Source: an uncultured Lachnospiraceae bacterium
Lineage (GTDB): Bacteria; Bacillota; Clostridia; Lachnospirales; Lachnospiraceae
Direction of reading: 5' to 3'
Length of the DNA stretch: 64,000 nucleotides
Assembly (NCBI GenBank): GCA_910584725.1
Contig: CAJUBE010000017.1
Location: 22,613-86,612 of the forward strand
Position 1 is the stretch's first letter. Every line of letters starts with the position of its first letter. A program made the translations under genes and the position numbers. The notes beneath the pieces are model-generated. The model saw nothing but the letters and a program-made list of their open reading frames with translations. It ran no database searches and was not told where the DNA came from. Of the stretch, positions 44,079-51,964 are shown piece after piece.

Positions 44079-44129
44079 ACAGGTTCTCAGCCTGCGTTTA
44101 AGAGACTGCTTGCTGTCGTCGAAAATGCA

Positions 44130-44139
44130 GGGGGGGGGG
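44130..44139 (+). repeat. G10 homopolymer tract in the chemoreceptor 5' leader
   Basis: Ten consecutive G residues lie 31 nt before the start codon at 44171. It is a candidate for slipped-strand length change. Confidence 0.85.
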
Positions 44140-44170
44140 TAAAACATATAAATATAAGGAGAAGGTGAGG

Positions 44171-45886
44171 ATGAAGAAACAGAAGAAACTAAGCGTAATG
44201 GCGCAGCTTATGATGCTTTGTGTGATTCCTTTAGTGGTCATGGTTGCGTGTGTTACCGTGTATGCAATCAGTACCATGAGAAATATGGTGCGTGACGCCA
44301 CGATGGAGGGACTTGAGAATCTCTGTAAGAGTGTATATGCCGCTTATGAGGCGCTCGATCCGGGCGCATACCGGATGGAAGGGGAAACGCTTTATAAGGG
44401 TGATTACAATGTATCGGAAAATGTGAATATCATTGACAGTTTCGTGGATGGAAGTGCTGCGGATGTTACGCTTTTTTACGGGGATACCAGACGCGCTACA
44501 TCTCTGCGGGATAAGGATACAGGAGAGCGCATTCTCGGTACAAAGGCATCCGATGCGGTGATTCAGTCTGTGCTCAACGAGGGAAAGACATACGAGACAG
44601 ACAGCGTTACCATCAACGGGGAAGCCTACTACGCATTTTATATGCCGGCGATAGACTCCAGCGGTAAATGTGTGGGAATGGTATTTGCCGGACAGCCCGC
44701 CACTGAGGCGAACGCCAGAATCAACAAAAGTTCGATGTTGATTCTTGGCATCGCGGTGTTTATTCTCATTATTGCCCTGTTAGTATGTATCAAGATCGCC
44801 AGCGCGATTGCGCGTGTAATTATTCAGACGGAGCAGCTTCTCTCCTCGCTTGCGGAAGGCGATCTGAATCTGACCGTGAATGAGAGAATCTTGAAGAGAA
44901 CCGATGAAATAGGCATTATGGGCCATGCCGTACAGAGACTTTTAGAGGAACTGCAAAACATTATCGGCAGCATCAAGAAGAATACAGAGACGTTGATGAG
45001 TCAGGGTAATAATCTGGAGAGCATGGCGTCCCAGACCTCGACTACCGCCGATGAGATCAGCAGCGCGGTGGAGGATATTTCCAAAGGCGCCGTTTCCATG
45101 GCGGAGGATATTGAGTCCGCTACCGGGCAGGTTGCCAATATGGGTGCAATTATTGAAAAGATTGTGGACAGCGTCAAGGAACTGGATGACCTTTCCGACC
45201 AGATGCATGTGGCGGATGTGGAGTCCTCCAGAATTATCAATGAGTTGAGTGAGTCTAATGACAGGACGACAGAAGCGATTCGGAAGATTGAGGTTTCCGT
45301 ACATACGACGAACGAGTCCGTTACCAGAATTCAGGATGCGGTTAATCTGATTGCATCCATTGCCAGTGAGACAAGTCTGCTTGCTTTGAACGCGAGCATA
45401 GAGGCTGCAAGAGCCGGAGAAGCGGGGCGTGGGTTTGCCGTGGTTGCAACTCAGATTTCTAAACTGTCCGAGGATTCCGCGCAGTCTACGAAGACCATTG
45501 AGGATATCATTCACCAGCTGACAGCCGATTCTGAGGCTTCCGTTCAGATTATGAACGAAGTGAATGAGATTATTTTGGAACAGCAGCAGAAGCTGGCGCA
45601 GACAAAGGAGAAGTTCGGTGATGTGAGCAACGGCATTGAGAACTCCAGAAAAGAGACAAGCGTGATCAGCGACCAGGCGGAGGAGTGTAACAGAGAGAGA
45701 GGAAAAGTTGTGGATGTTATCCAGAATCTGTCTGCCGTATCGCAGGAGAATGCGGCATCTACAGAGGAGACCAATGCCTCTATGGAGGAGATGAACGCCA
45801 CCATCAATCTGCTTGCCGAGGCTGCGGGTGAATTAAAGTCGATGGCGCAGGTGCTGGAGGAGGATGTATCCTTCTTCAAAATGTAA
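44171..45886 (+). CDS. Methyl-accepting chemotaxis protein
   Basis: The protein has 571 residues from ATG 44171 (AAGGAGAAGG about 6 nt upstream). Membrane helices near residues 12-34 and 190-214 enclose a single Cache-like ligand domain (YRMEGETLYKGDY, then DVTLFYGDTRRATS and YYAFYMPAIDSSGKCVGMVF). HAMP and the long cytosolic signalling coiled coil follow, with the hairpin tip IASETSLLALNASIEAARAG and RGFAVVATQISKLSEDS. It senses an unknown ligand and signals to CheA. No other chemotaxis or flagellar gene is seen in the window. A G10 tract and a palindrome lie in its leader, so variable or regulated expression is possible. Confidence 0.95.
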   Translation: MKKQKKLSVMAQLMMLCVIPLVVMVACVTVYAISTMRNMVRDATMEGLENLCKSVYAAYEALDPGAYRMEGETLYKGDYNVSENVNIIDSFVDGSAADVTLFYGDTRRATSLRDKDTGERILGTKASDAVIQSVLNEGKTYETDSVTINGEAYYAFYMPAIDSSGKCVGMVFAGQPATEANARINKSSMLILGIAVFILIIALLVCIKIASAIARVIIQTEQLLSSLAEGDLNLTVNERILKRTDEIGIMGHAVQRLLEELQNIIGSIKKNTETLMSQGNNLESMASQTSTTADEISSAVEDISKGAVSMAEDIESATGQVANMGAIIEKIVDSVKELDDLSDQMHVADVESSRIINELSESNDRTTEAIRKIEVSVHTTNESVTRIQDAVNLIASIASETSLLALNASIEAARAGEAGRGFAVVATQISKLSEDSAQSTKTIEDIIHQLTADSEASVQIMNEVNEIILEQQQKLAQTKEKFGDVSNGIENSRKETSVISDQAEECNRERGKVVDVIQNLSAVSQENAASTEETNASMEEMNATINLLAEAAGELKSMAQVLEEDVSFFKM

Positions 45887-45910
45887 TTTCCATCAAAAAT
45901 CAAATGGATC

Positions 45911-45938
45911 AGGGAGTCCTTTTTAGGGCTCCCTTTTT
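45911..45938 (+). terminator. Rho-independent terminator after the chemoreceptor gene
   Basis: GGGAGTCC (45912-45919) pairs with GGGCTCCC (45926-45933), followed by TTTTT. Confidence 0.9.
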
Positions 45939-45968
45939 GCGCGATAGGCAGAGTCTGAAAAGATTGTC

Positions 45969-46004
45969 TTGACAAAATATATCCGTTCATATTATAATAT
46001 GAAC
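45969..46004 (+). promoter_or_regulatory. arsR promoter and perfect palindromic operator
   Basis: TTGACA (45969-45974), an 18-nt spacer and TATAAT (45993-45998). The 20-nt perfect palindrome GTTCATATTATAATATGAAC (45985-46004) covers the -10 box. It resembles the ATATGAA/TTCATAT half-sites of ArsR/SmtB metal sensors, so repression by the next gene is likely. Confidence 0.85.
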
Positions 46005-46045
46005 AATTAAACATATGTGGGCCGGATTGAGAAAGGAGGACGCTT

Positions 46046-46351
46046 GTGGAGGAAGCATATAAGGAGGAAGCGATTTATGGGCTGGCAGAGCTTTTTAAAA
46101 TATTTGGCGACCCCACCCGGATCAGAATTTTGTACGTCATGCTTGATACGGAGCGGTGTGTAAACGATATTGCGGGGCTTTTACAGATGAGTCAGTCTTC
46201 CGTCAGCCATCAGCTTCGTATTTTAAAGACCTCCAAGCTGGTAAAGAGCCGGAGAGAGGGCAAATCCATCTTTTACTCTCTGGATGACGAGCATGTCCGT
46301 TCGATTCTCAGCATGGGTATGGAACATATTATGGAAGGAAACAAAGATTGA
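46046..46351 (+). CDS. ArsR/SmtB family metal-sensing repressor
   Basis: The protein has 101 residues from GTG 46046 with AAAGGAGGA at 46032-46040. Winged helix: LAELFKIFGDPTRIRILYVM, then CVNDIAGLLQMSQSSVSHQLRILK (recognition helix) and the wing RREGKSIFYSLDDEHVRSIL. A single Cys (in TERCVNDIAG) lies in the alpha3 region where ArsR and CadC place thiol ligands. The C-terminal helix has DDEHVRSI, which matches the alpha5 metal site of SmtB/CzrA sensors (Asp and His). Zinc, cadmium or cobalt sensing is therefore plausible. It should bind the palindrome over its promoter and control the HMA gene that follows 46 nt later. Confidence 0.94.
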   Translation: MEEAYKEEAIYGLAELFKIFGDPTRIRILYVMLDTERCVNDIAGLLQMSQSSVSHQLRILKTSKLVKSRREGKSIFYSLDDEHVRSILSMGMEHIMEGNKD

Positions 46352-46397
46352 TATTCTGTTTGTGATTTCAGCGGAAACTTCGGAATGGAGGGAAAAA

Positions 46398-46616
46398 ATG
46401 ACAAAAACGTACAAGATTGAGGTGGACTGCGCTAACTGTGCCGAGAAGATGCAGGAGGCTGCGGCGAAAACGGAGGGTGTGGCGGAAGCTACGGTCAGCT
46501 TTATGACTCAGAAAATGAAAGTGGAGTTCGCGGAGGGTGCGGACGAAAAGAGTGTTATGAAGCAGGTTTTGAAAGCGTGCCGAAAGGTGGAGCCGGACTG
46601 TGATATCGCGCTTTGA
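46398..46616 (+). CDS. Stand-alone heavy-metal-associated (HMA) domain protein
   Basis: The protein has 72 residues from ATG 46398 with GGAGGG just upstream. HMA fold with the metal motif DCANCAEK (Cys11, Cys14), then AAAKTEGVAEATVSFMTQKMKVEF and an acidic end. The sequence looks like the soluble metal-binding domain that precedes CadA/ZntA-type P-type ATPases. In this window no P-type ATPase follows: the next gene is an unrelated lipoprotein 300 nt away. It may act as a metal chaperone or buffer, or be what remains of an efflux operon. It lies in the ArsR-controlled transcript. Confidence 0.9.
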   Translation: MTKTYKIEVDCANCAEKMQEAAAKTEGVAEATVSFMTQKMKVEFAEGADEKSVMKQVLKACRKVEPDCDIAL

Positions 46617-46675
46617 CAGCTTAAATCCATACAAGGAAGCGGACAGGGAAGTGTTTTGTCCCTGTACAATCGAGT

Positions 46676-46746
46676 AAGGAAGAGCCATCTTCCCCTACTC
46701 GCCGCGCGGCCCGCATGCTGTGAAACAGCAAACTTCCCTATGCGGG
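46676..46746 (+). other. Structured intergenic segment after the HMA gene
   Basis: CGAGTA-GGAAG pairs with CTTCCCCTACTCG. CCCGCAT (46710-46716) pairs with ATGCGGG (46740-46746) around GCTGT/ACAGC. The gap from 46617 to 46917 holds no gene that I can support. Confidence 0.45.
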
Positions 46747-46755
46747 ACTGCGCAT

Positions 46756-46797
46756 AAAAGAAAGTGGCAGGCCGTGAGAAACCTGCCGCTTCTTTTC
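46756..46797 (+). terminator. Terminator-like hairpin
   Basis: AAAAGAAAGTGGCAGG (from 46756) pairs with CCTGCCGCTTCTTTT with small bulges. It ends the arsR-HMA transcript. Confidence 0.65.
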
Positions 46798-46839
46798 GCT
46801 TATTTTCCATTTATTCCATTTTTCCCATAAAAGAAAAGG

Positions 46840-46868
46840 TTGACGAAAGAGGTGGAAATCAGTAGTAT
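46840..46868 (+). promoter_or_regulatory. Promoter for the 201-residue lipoprotein
   Basis: TTGACG (46840-46845), a 17-nt spacer and TAGTAT (46863-46868), 49 nt before the TTG start. Confidence 0.7.
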
Positions 46869-46917
46869 GTTTAGATAGGGGATTTAGGAATTTTTACGCA
46901 TTTGGAGGATAACTATT

Positions 46918-47523
46918 TTGACAAAATACAAGATAACGCTTGTTTGCCTGCTGTTTGTTTTGATGCTGACAGCCTGCGGAAAGAATGAGGAGCTGACAGC
47001 TTATCAGGATGATATGAACACCTTTTTTGAGCGGGCGGCCGAGTACAATGACAAGATGAATGCCATTGACCGCGAATCCGATACGGCGGTGATTGAGCTT
47101 CTTGGGTATCTGGACGCGTTTGCAGAAGACATTCAGTGGATGGCGGAATTGGAGGTGCCGGAGCAGTTTTCGGCGGTGGAAAGTTTGGCGGATGAGGCGG
47201 ACGAGAATATGAAGGAAGCGGTGGCCCTTTTCCATGCGGCATACGACGGGGAAGCTTACGACGAGGGCTCAGAGCAGGCGGCTATGGAATATTATAACAG
47301 GACCAATATCCGCATCCAGTACATTATCATGATTCTGCACGGAGAAATTCCCGAGGGTGAGGGCGTTACCTACACGGAGGAGAGTCCGATTTTTGGCGGC
47401 GGCTATCTGAACCGGGAGGACGGAGAAGAGGACGGACAGAAGGATGCGGAGCCGGAAGACGGCGGAGAAGATGTGCCAGAGGATAACTTTGACACTGACG
47501 ATACCGTATTTTACGAAGAATAG
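46918..47523 (+). CDS. Lipoprotein of unknown function
   Basis: The protein has 201 residues and a TTG start at 46918 with GGAGG at 46904-46908. The signal peptide ends in the lipobox LTAC (LLFVLMLTACGKNEE), so it should be lipid-anchored on the outer face. The mature part is helical and acidic, with FERAAEYNDKMNAIDRESDT and QFSAVESLADEADENMKEAV, resembling a four-helix bundle. The C-terminal 50 residues are a Glu/Asp/Gly-rich disordered tail. No known family motif is seen. It has its own promoter, and a family A repeat follows directly after the stop. Confidence 0.85.
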   Translation: MTKYKITLVCLLFVLMLTACGKNEELTAYQDDMNTFFERAAEYNDKMNAIDRESDTAVIELLGYLDAFAEDIQWMAELEVPEQFSAVESLADEADENMKEAVALFHAAYDGEAYDEGSEQAAMEYYNRTNIRIQYIIMILHGEIPEGEGVTYTEESPIFGGGYLNREDGEEDGQKDAEPEDGGEDVPEDNFDTDDTVFYEE

Positions 47524-47617
47524 GGTGAAAAGAACTTCTAAAACTCAGCAGCAGAGGCTGCTTCGTTAAGAAGTTCTATGTTTCACTCAGGAGAATGCCT
47601 GAAATGCGGCATTCTCC
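47521..47617 (+). repeat. Family A intergenic palindromic repeat
   Basis: The lipoprotein stop TAG (47521-47523) is the left end of the repeat (TAGGGTGAAAAG). The outer stem GTGAAA/TTTCAC plus GAACTTCT/AGAAGTTC encloses GCAGC/GCTGC. The second hairpin is GGAGAATGCC/GGCATTCTCC (47590-47617). Confidence 0.92.
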
Positions 47618-47686
47618 GCATAGATTTGAGATTCCGCAGAGCGGAATTATGGCGGTTAGAGTGAAAAGAAGTAGAGGTAGAGATAT

Positions 47687-50140
47687 ATGAACAGACAGGA
47701 ATTTCAGGCTTTAATAAAAGATACGCCGTTGTTTTTGGACGGGGCTACGGGCTCTAATCTGCAAAAGAGGGGGATGCCTGCGGGGGTCTGTCCGGAACAG
47801 TGGATTTTGGAACACAGGGATATGATGATCGGGCTGCAAAGGGAATTTGTCGCGGCAGGCAGCAATATCGTCTATGCCCCCACCTTTACAGCCAACCGGA
47901 TCAAGCTGAAAGAGTATGGTCTGGAGGCGCAGATCGGGCAGATGAATCGTGACCTTGTGGCGCTGTCGAGGGAGGCTGTGGGCGAAAATGCCTATATCGC
48001 GGGTGATCTGACCATGACAGGGGAACAGCTTGCGCCCATGGGGAAGCTGGATTTCGAGGAATTGATAGATGTATATAAGGAGCAGATTCGCTATTTGGAC
48101 GAGGCGGGTGTGGATCTGCTGGTGATCGAGACTATGATGAGCCTGCAGGAGACACGGGCGGCTGCGATCGCGGCGAAGGAGGTCTGTGATCTGGCTGTGA
48201 TGGCGACGCTGACCTTTGAAGCGGACGGCAGGACACTGTTTGGCACAGATGCGGCCACCGCTGCGGTCGTGCTGGAGAGTCTCGGTGTTGCGGCTGTGGG
48301 AACGAACTGCTCCACAGGGCCGGACAAGATGGTAGACACGGTGCGGCGTATGGCGGAGGTGACGTCCATTCCCATTATTGCCAAGCCCAATGCGGGACTG
48401 CCATCTCTGGACGAGCAGGGCAATACGGTTTACGATATGGGCGCGGAGGAGTTCGGCCGCCACATGCGGGATTTGGTTTCTGCGGGCGCATCCGTGGTCG
48501 GCGGCTGCTGCGGCACTACGCCGGAGCATATCCGGGCCCTGAAGGAAGCGGTGCAGGATATGGCCGTCACACGCCGAGAAAAGCCAAAGAGACGCTTTTT
48601 GACAAGCGAGCGGCTGACGGTGTCCTTTGGTTTGGAAGACCCCTTTATCGTGGTGGGCGAGCGCATCAACCCCACGGGGAAAAAGAAACTGCAGGCGGCG
48701 CTGCGGGAAGGTTCCATGGAGATGGTAGCCGATTTTGCAGAGGCGCAGGAGGCATGCGGTGCGGGTATATTGGATGTGAATATGGGCATGAGCGGTATCG
48801 ACGAGAAAGCGATGATGCTGCAGGCCATCGAGACGGTGGGCGGCGTCACCAGTCTGCCGCTGTCCATTGATTCCAGCCATGTGGATGTGCTGGAGGCGGC
48901 GCTTCGCCGCTACCCGGGACGCGCGCTGATCAATTCCATTTCCGGAGAACAGGCAAAAGAGCCTTTACTTGCCATTGCGAAAAAGTATGGGGCCATGTTT
49001 ATTCTTCTGCCTCTGTCGGACGCGGGACTGCCGAAGGATCTGGCGGAGAAAATTGCGATTATAGAGGGCATACAGGAAAAGGCGCTGGCGCTTGGCATGA
49101 CAAAGGAAGACATCGTGGTGGACGGGCTGGTGGCTACCGTGGGCGCCAACAAGAACGCGGCGATAGAGACCCTTGAGACGATCCGCTACTGTAAGGAGAA
49201 GGGGCTTGCCACCATCTGCGGCCTTTCCAACATTTCCTTCGGCCTGCCGGAGAGAGGGTTTGTGAACACCGCCTTTCTCACCATGGCAATCCGCGAGGGA
49301 CTGACCATGGCGATCGCCAATCCTTCCCAGGAGCTTCTGATGAGCTGCGCGTTTGCCTCCGACCTGCTTCTGCATAAAGAGGAGGCGGATACCCGCTATA
49401 TCCGGCTGATGGACGCCCTGCGGGAAAAGAAGGAGGCGGCCGGGGAGACCACGCCCAAGGAGACGGGTATCCGCCTGAATCGGTCTGTGCAGGAGGAAAG
49501 CGCTTCCTCGCCGCAGGACAGGCTTCGCGCGGATGTCCTCAAAGGAAAGCGGGATGTCATTGTGGAAGATACCCGAAAAGCGATGGAGGAAGGCTGTGAG
49601 GCCAAGGCGCTTCTGGATGAGGTTCTTCTGCCCGCCATCAACGAGGTGGGCGAGTTGTTTGACAAAGGCAAGTATTTCCTGCCCCAGCTCATTGCCAGCG
49701 CGGAGGCGATGAAAGCCTCCATTGAATATATGGAGCCGGTTCTTTTGCAGGCAAAGACGGGGGAGGATATGCCCACGGTGGTGATTGCCACGGTGGAGGG
49801 AGACATTCACGACATCGGGAAAAATCTGGTGGCGCTGATGCTTAAGAATTACGGCTTCCGTGTGATCGATCTGGGCAAAGATGTGCCGAAGGAGACTATT
49901 ATTGAGGCGGCAAGAGAGCACAACGCGCAGGTGATCGCTTTGTCGGCGCTGATGACCACCACCATGCAGCAGATGCGTCATGTAATTGACTACGCGAAGG
50001 AGCAGGAGATGGATGCAAAAATCATTGTTGGCGGCGCGGTCATCACGCAGGAGTATGCGGACGAAATCGGTGCGGACGGGTACTCTAAGGATGCGGCCGA
50101 TGCGGTGAAGCTGACACAGAAGCTGCTTGGGCTAGCGTGA
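47687..50140 (+). CDS. metH: Cobalamin-dependent methionine synthase, without reactivation domain
   Basis: The protein has 817 residues. Homocysteine methyltransferase domain (about 1-290) with zinc Cys in VGTNCSTGP and VVGGCCGTTPEHI. Pterin-binding domain (about 310-570) with VGERINPTGKKKLQAAL and LPLSIDSSH. B12 cap and Rossmann domain (about 600-817) with the cobalt ligand His in GDIHDIGKNLV. The SAM-binding reactivation domain of the roughly 1,230-residue E. coli enzyme is absent, as in many clostridia, where it is a separate protein; it is not in this window. The family A repeat supplies the stop codon (TGA at 50138). Confidence 0.95.
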   Translation: MNRQEFQALIKDTPLFLDGATGSNLQKRGMPAGVCPEQWILEHRDMMIGLQREFVAAGSNIVYAPTFTANRIKLKEYGLEAQIGQMNRDLVALSREAVGENAYIAGDLTMTGEQLAPMGKLDFEELIDVYKEQIRYLDEAGVDLLVIETMMSLQETRAAAIAAKEVCDLAVMATLTFEADGRTLFGTDAATAAVVLESLGVAAVGTNCSTGPDKMVDTVRRMAEVTSIPIIAKPNAGLPSLDEQGNTVYDMGAEEFGRHMRDLVSAGASVVGGCCGTTPEHIRALKEAVQDMAVTRREKPKRRFLTSERLTVSFGLEDPFIVVGERINPTGKKKLQAALREGSMEMVADFAEAQEACGAGILDVNMGMSGIDEKAMMLQAIETVGGVTSLPLSIDSSHVDVLEAALRRYPGRALINSISGEQAKEPLLAIAKKYGAMFILLPLSDAGLPKDLAEKIAIIEGIQEKALALGMTKEDIVVDGLVATVGANKNAAIETLETIRYCKEKGLATICGLSNISFGLPERGFVNTAFLTMAIREGLTMAIANPSQELLMSCAFASDLLLHKEEADTRYIRLMDALREKKEAAGETTPKETGIRLNRSVQEESASSPQDRLRADVLKGKRDVIVEDTRKAMEEGCEAKALLDEVLLPAINEVGELFDKGKYFLPQLIASAEAMKASIEYMEPVLLQAKTGEDMPTVVIATVEGDIHDIGKNLVALMLKNYGFRVIDLGKDVPKETIIEAAREHNAQVIALSALMTTTMQQMRHVIDYAKEQEMDAKIIVGGAVITQEYADEIGADGYSKDAADAVKLTQKLLGLA

Positions 50141-50247
50141 GAAGTACTTCTAAAGCTCAGCAGCAAAGGCTGCATCGCAAAGTCAGCAAAGCTGACTTGG
50201 AAGTACTAAGTCTCACGCCAGAGAATGCCTGAAATGCGGCATTCTCC
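50133..50247 (+). repeat. Family A intergenic palindromic repeat overlapping the metH stop
   Basis: Begins TAGCGTGAGAAG (from 50133). The metH stop TGA (50138-50140) is within it. The outer stem CGTGAGA/TCTCACG plus GTACTTC/GAAGTAC encloses an AAGTCAGC-type hairpin. The second hairpin is AGAGAATGCC/GGCATTCTCC (50220-50247). Confidence 0.92.
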
Positions 50248-50325
50248 GCAATGATTTGAGTCATAGCAGAGCTGGGACATGAAACAGTTATGGGCAGACA
50301 ATAGATAGAAGAGAGGATAACGTAT

Positions 50326-51945
50326 ATGATAGGTGCAGATGCAATCGTAAAATGTCTGGAAGAGGAAGGTGTGGAGTATGTGTTCGGTTATCCGGGCGTG
50401 GCCATATGTCCTTTTTACAACAGCATATTGGAGTCGGATATTCAGACCATTCTGATCCGCACGGAACAGAACGCGGCCCATGCGGCCAGCGGACTGGCAA
50501 GAGTATCGGGGAAGGTGGGCGTGTGCGCCGTGACTTCCGGTCCCGGCGCAACGAATCTGATTACGGGTGTTGCCACCGCCTTTGCGGACAGCATACCGCT
50601 CGTGTGTATCACGGGACAGGTGAACAGCGAACTGCTCGGTTCCGATGTGTTTCAGGAGGCGGACATCACAGGCGCGGTGGAGTCTTTTGTCAAATACAGC
50701 TATCTGGTGAAGGATGCGGCGGATATTCCGCAGATTTTCAAGGAGGCGTTTCATCTGGCGTCAACGGGGCGCAAAGGTCCTGTGCTGATCGACGTCCCCA
50801 TCGATATCCAGAATGCGCCGGTCAGCAAGTTTAAATATCCAGACGAGGTCAATATGCGTACGTACAAGCCGACTGTAAAAGGCAATATGGCGCAGATCAA
50901 AAAGGTAATCAAGGAGCTTGCGAAATCGAAACGCCCTCTGATCTGCGCGGGTGGCGGCGTGCTCTTAAGTCAGGCGGAAGAGGCGCTGCGGGCTTTTTCA
51001 GAGAAGTATCGGATTCCTGTTGTCTCCACGATGATGGGAATCGGCGCCATGCCCACCGAGCATCCCATGTATTACGGTATGGTGGGCAATAACGGCAAAC
51101 CTTTTGCCAACCGTGCCATGAACGAGTCGGACCTGCTTCTTATGGTGGGCGCGCGTGTTGCCGACCGGGCGGTGAACCAGCCCGATGTGATCACGGAGAA
51201 CAAAGTACTTGTCCACATTGACGTGGATCCGGCGGAGATCGGGAAAAACGTAGGACCTGCCATTCCTCTGGTGGGGGATGCGAAGCATATTTTTGAGGAT
51301 ATCGAGACGCAGGAGTTTACCTGTGAGCATGAGGAGTGGATTCAGACGTTAAACAGTTACCGCGAAACCATGCAGCCGATCAGGAAGCCGAATCCGGACT
51401 ATGTGGATCCGGCGGCGTTTATCACCATGCTTTCCCGAGAGATGGAGGAGAACGCGGTTTACGTGGCGGATGTGGGACAGAACCAGATCTGGTCCTGCGG
51501 CTACCATATCGTGAAGAAGGGACGTTTTCTCACGACAGGCGGCATGGGAACTATGGGGTATTCCATTCCGGCAGCCATGGGCGCGAAGCTGGCAGACAGA
51601 AGCCGCCAGGTGGTGGCGGTCTGTGGCGACGGCTCCTTCCAGATGTCCATGATGGAGCTGGCCACCATGAGGCAGTTTGACGTGCCGGTGAAAATCATTG
51701 TCCTGAAAAATAATTATCTCGGCATGGTGCGGGAGTACCAGCATTACACCTACAAAGACAATTACTCGGTGGTAGATTTGTCGGGCAGTCCCGATCTGGA
51801 GAAGCTTTCCGCGGCATTCGGACTTAAATTTATGCGGCAGGAGACCCTGGAAGGCGCGCAAGAGACCATCAAAGCCTTTTTGGAGAAGGACGAGTCGGTG
51901 CTTCTGGAGTGCCTGATTGATCCGATGGATTTAGTAAAAGCGTGA
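50326..51945 (+). CDS. ilvB: Acetolactate synthase large subunit
   Basis: The protein has 539 residues. Thiamine-diphosphate enzyme that condenses pyruvate (or pyruvate and 2-oxobutyrate) to start valine, leucine and isoleucine synthesis. Marks are VFGYPGVAICPFYN, the catalytic Glu in IRTEQNAAHAASG, TSGPGATNLITGVATA, the FAD-domain region GRKGPVLIDVPIDIQ, and the ThDP motif CGDGSFQMSMMELATMRQFD. Compared with biosynthetic family members the N-terminus is short. ilvN follows after 19 nt, which favours the biosynthetic AHAS over the fermentative AlsS. The upstream region holds the family A repeat, with no leader peptide or T-box visible. Confidence 0.93.
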   Translation: MIGADAIVKCLEEEGVEYVFGYPGVAICPFYNSILESDIQTILIRTEQNAAHAASGLARVSGKVGVCAVTSGPGATNLITGVATAFADSIPLVCITGQVNSELLGSDVFQEADITGAVESFVKYSYLVKDAADIPQIFKEAFHLASTGRKGPVLIDVPIDIQNAPVSKFKYPDEVNMRTYKPTVKGNMAQIKKVIKELAKSKRPLICAGGGVLLSQAEEALRAFSEKYRIPVVSTMMGIGAMPTEHPMYYGMVGNNGKPFANRAMNESDLLLMVGARVADRAVNQPDVITENKVLVHIDVDPAEIGKNVGPAIPLVGDAKHIFEDIETQEFTCEHEEWIQTLNSYRETMQPIRKPNPDYVDPAAFITMLSREMEENAVYVADVGQNQIWSCGYHIVKKGRFLTTGGMGTMGYSIPAAMGAKLADRSRQVVAVCGDGSFQMSMMELATMRQFDVPVKIIVLKNNYLGMVREYQHYTYKDNYSVVDLSGSPDLEKLSAAFGLKFMRQETLEGAQETIKAFLEKDESVLLECLIDPMDLVKA

Positions 51946-51964
51946 GAATGTTGGAGGATATCGA

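Noticed and set aside
47618..47686. SAM or cobalamin riboswitch before metH
   Set aside because: Only the family A repeat and about 70 nt follow; too short and no riboswitch core seen.
47711..48880. 389-codon open frame on the minus strand within metH
   Set aside because: Antisense shadow. The plus strand encodes the MetH domains without a break.
50248..50325. Leader peptide or T-box before ilvB
   Set aside because: No run of Leu/Val/Ile codons, no T-box sequence and no room for the structure.
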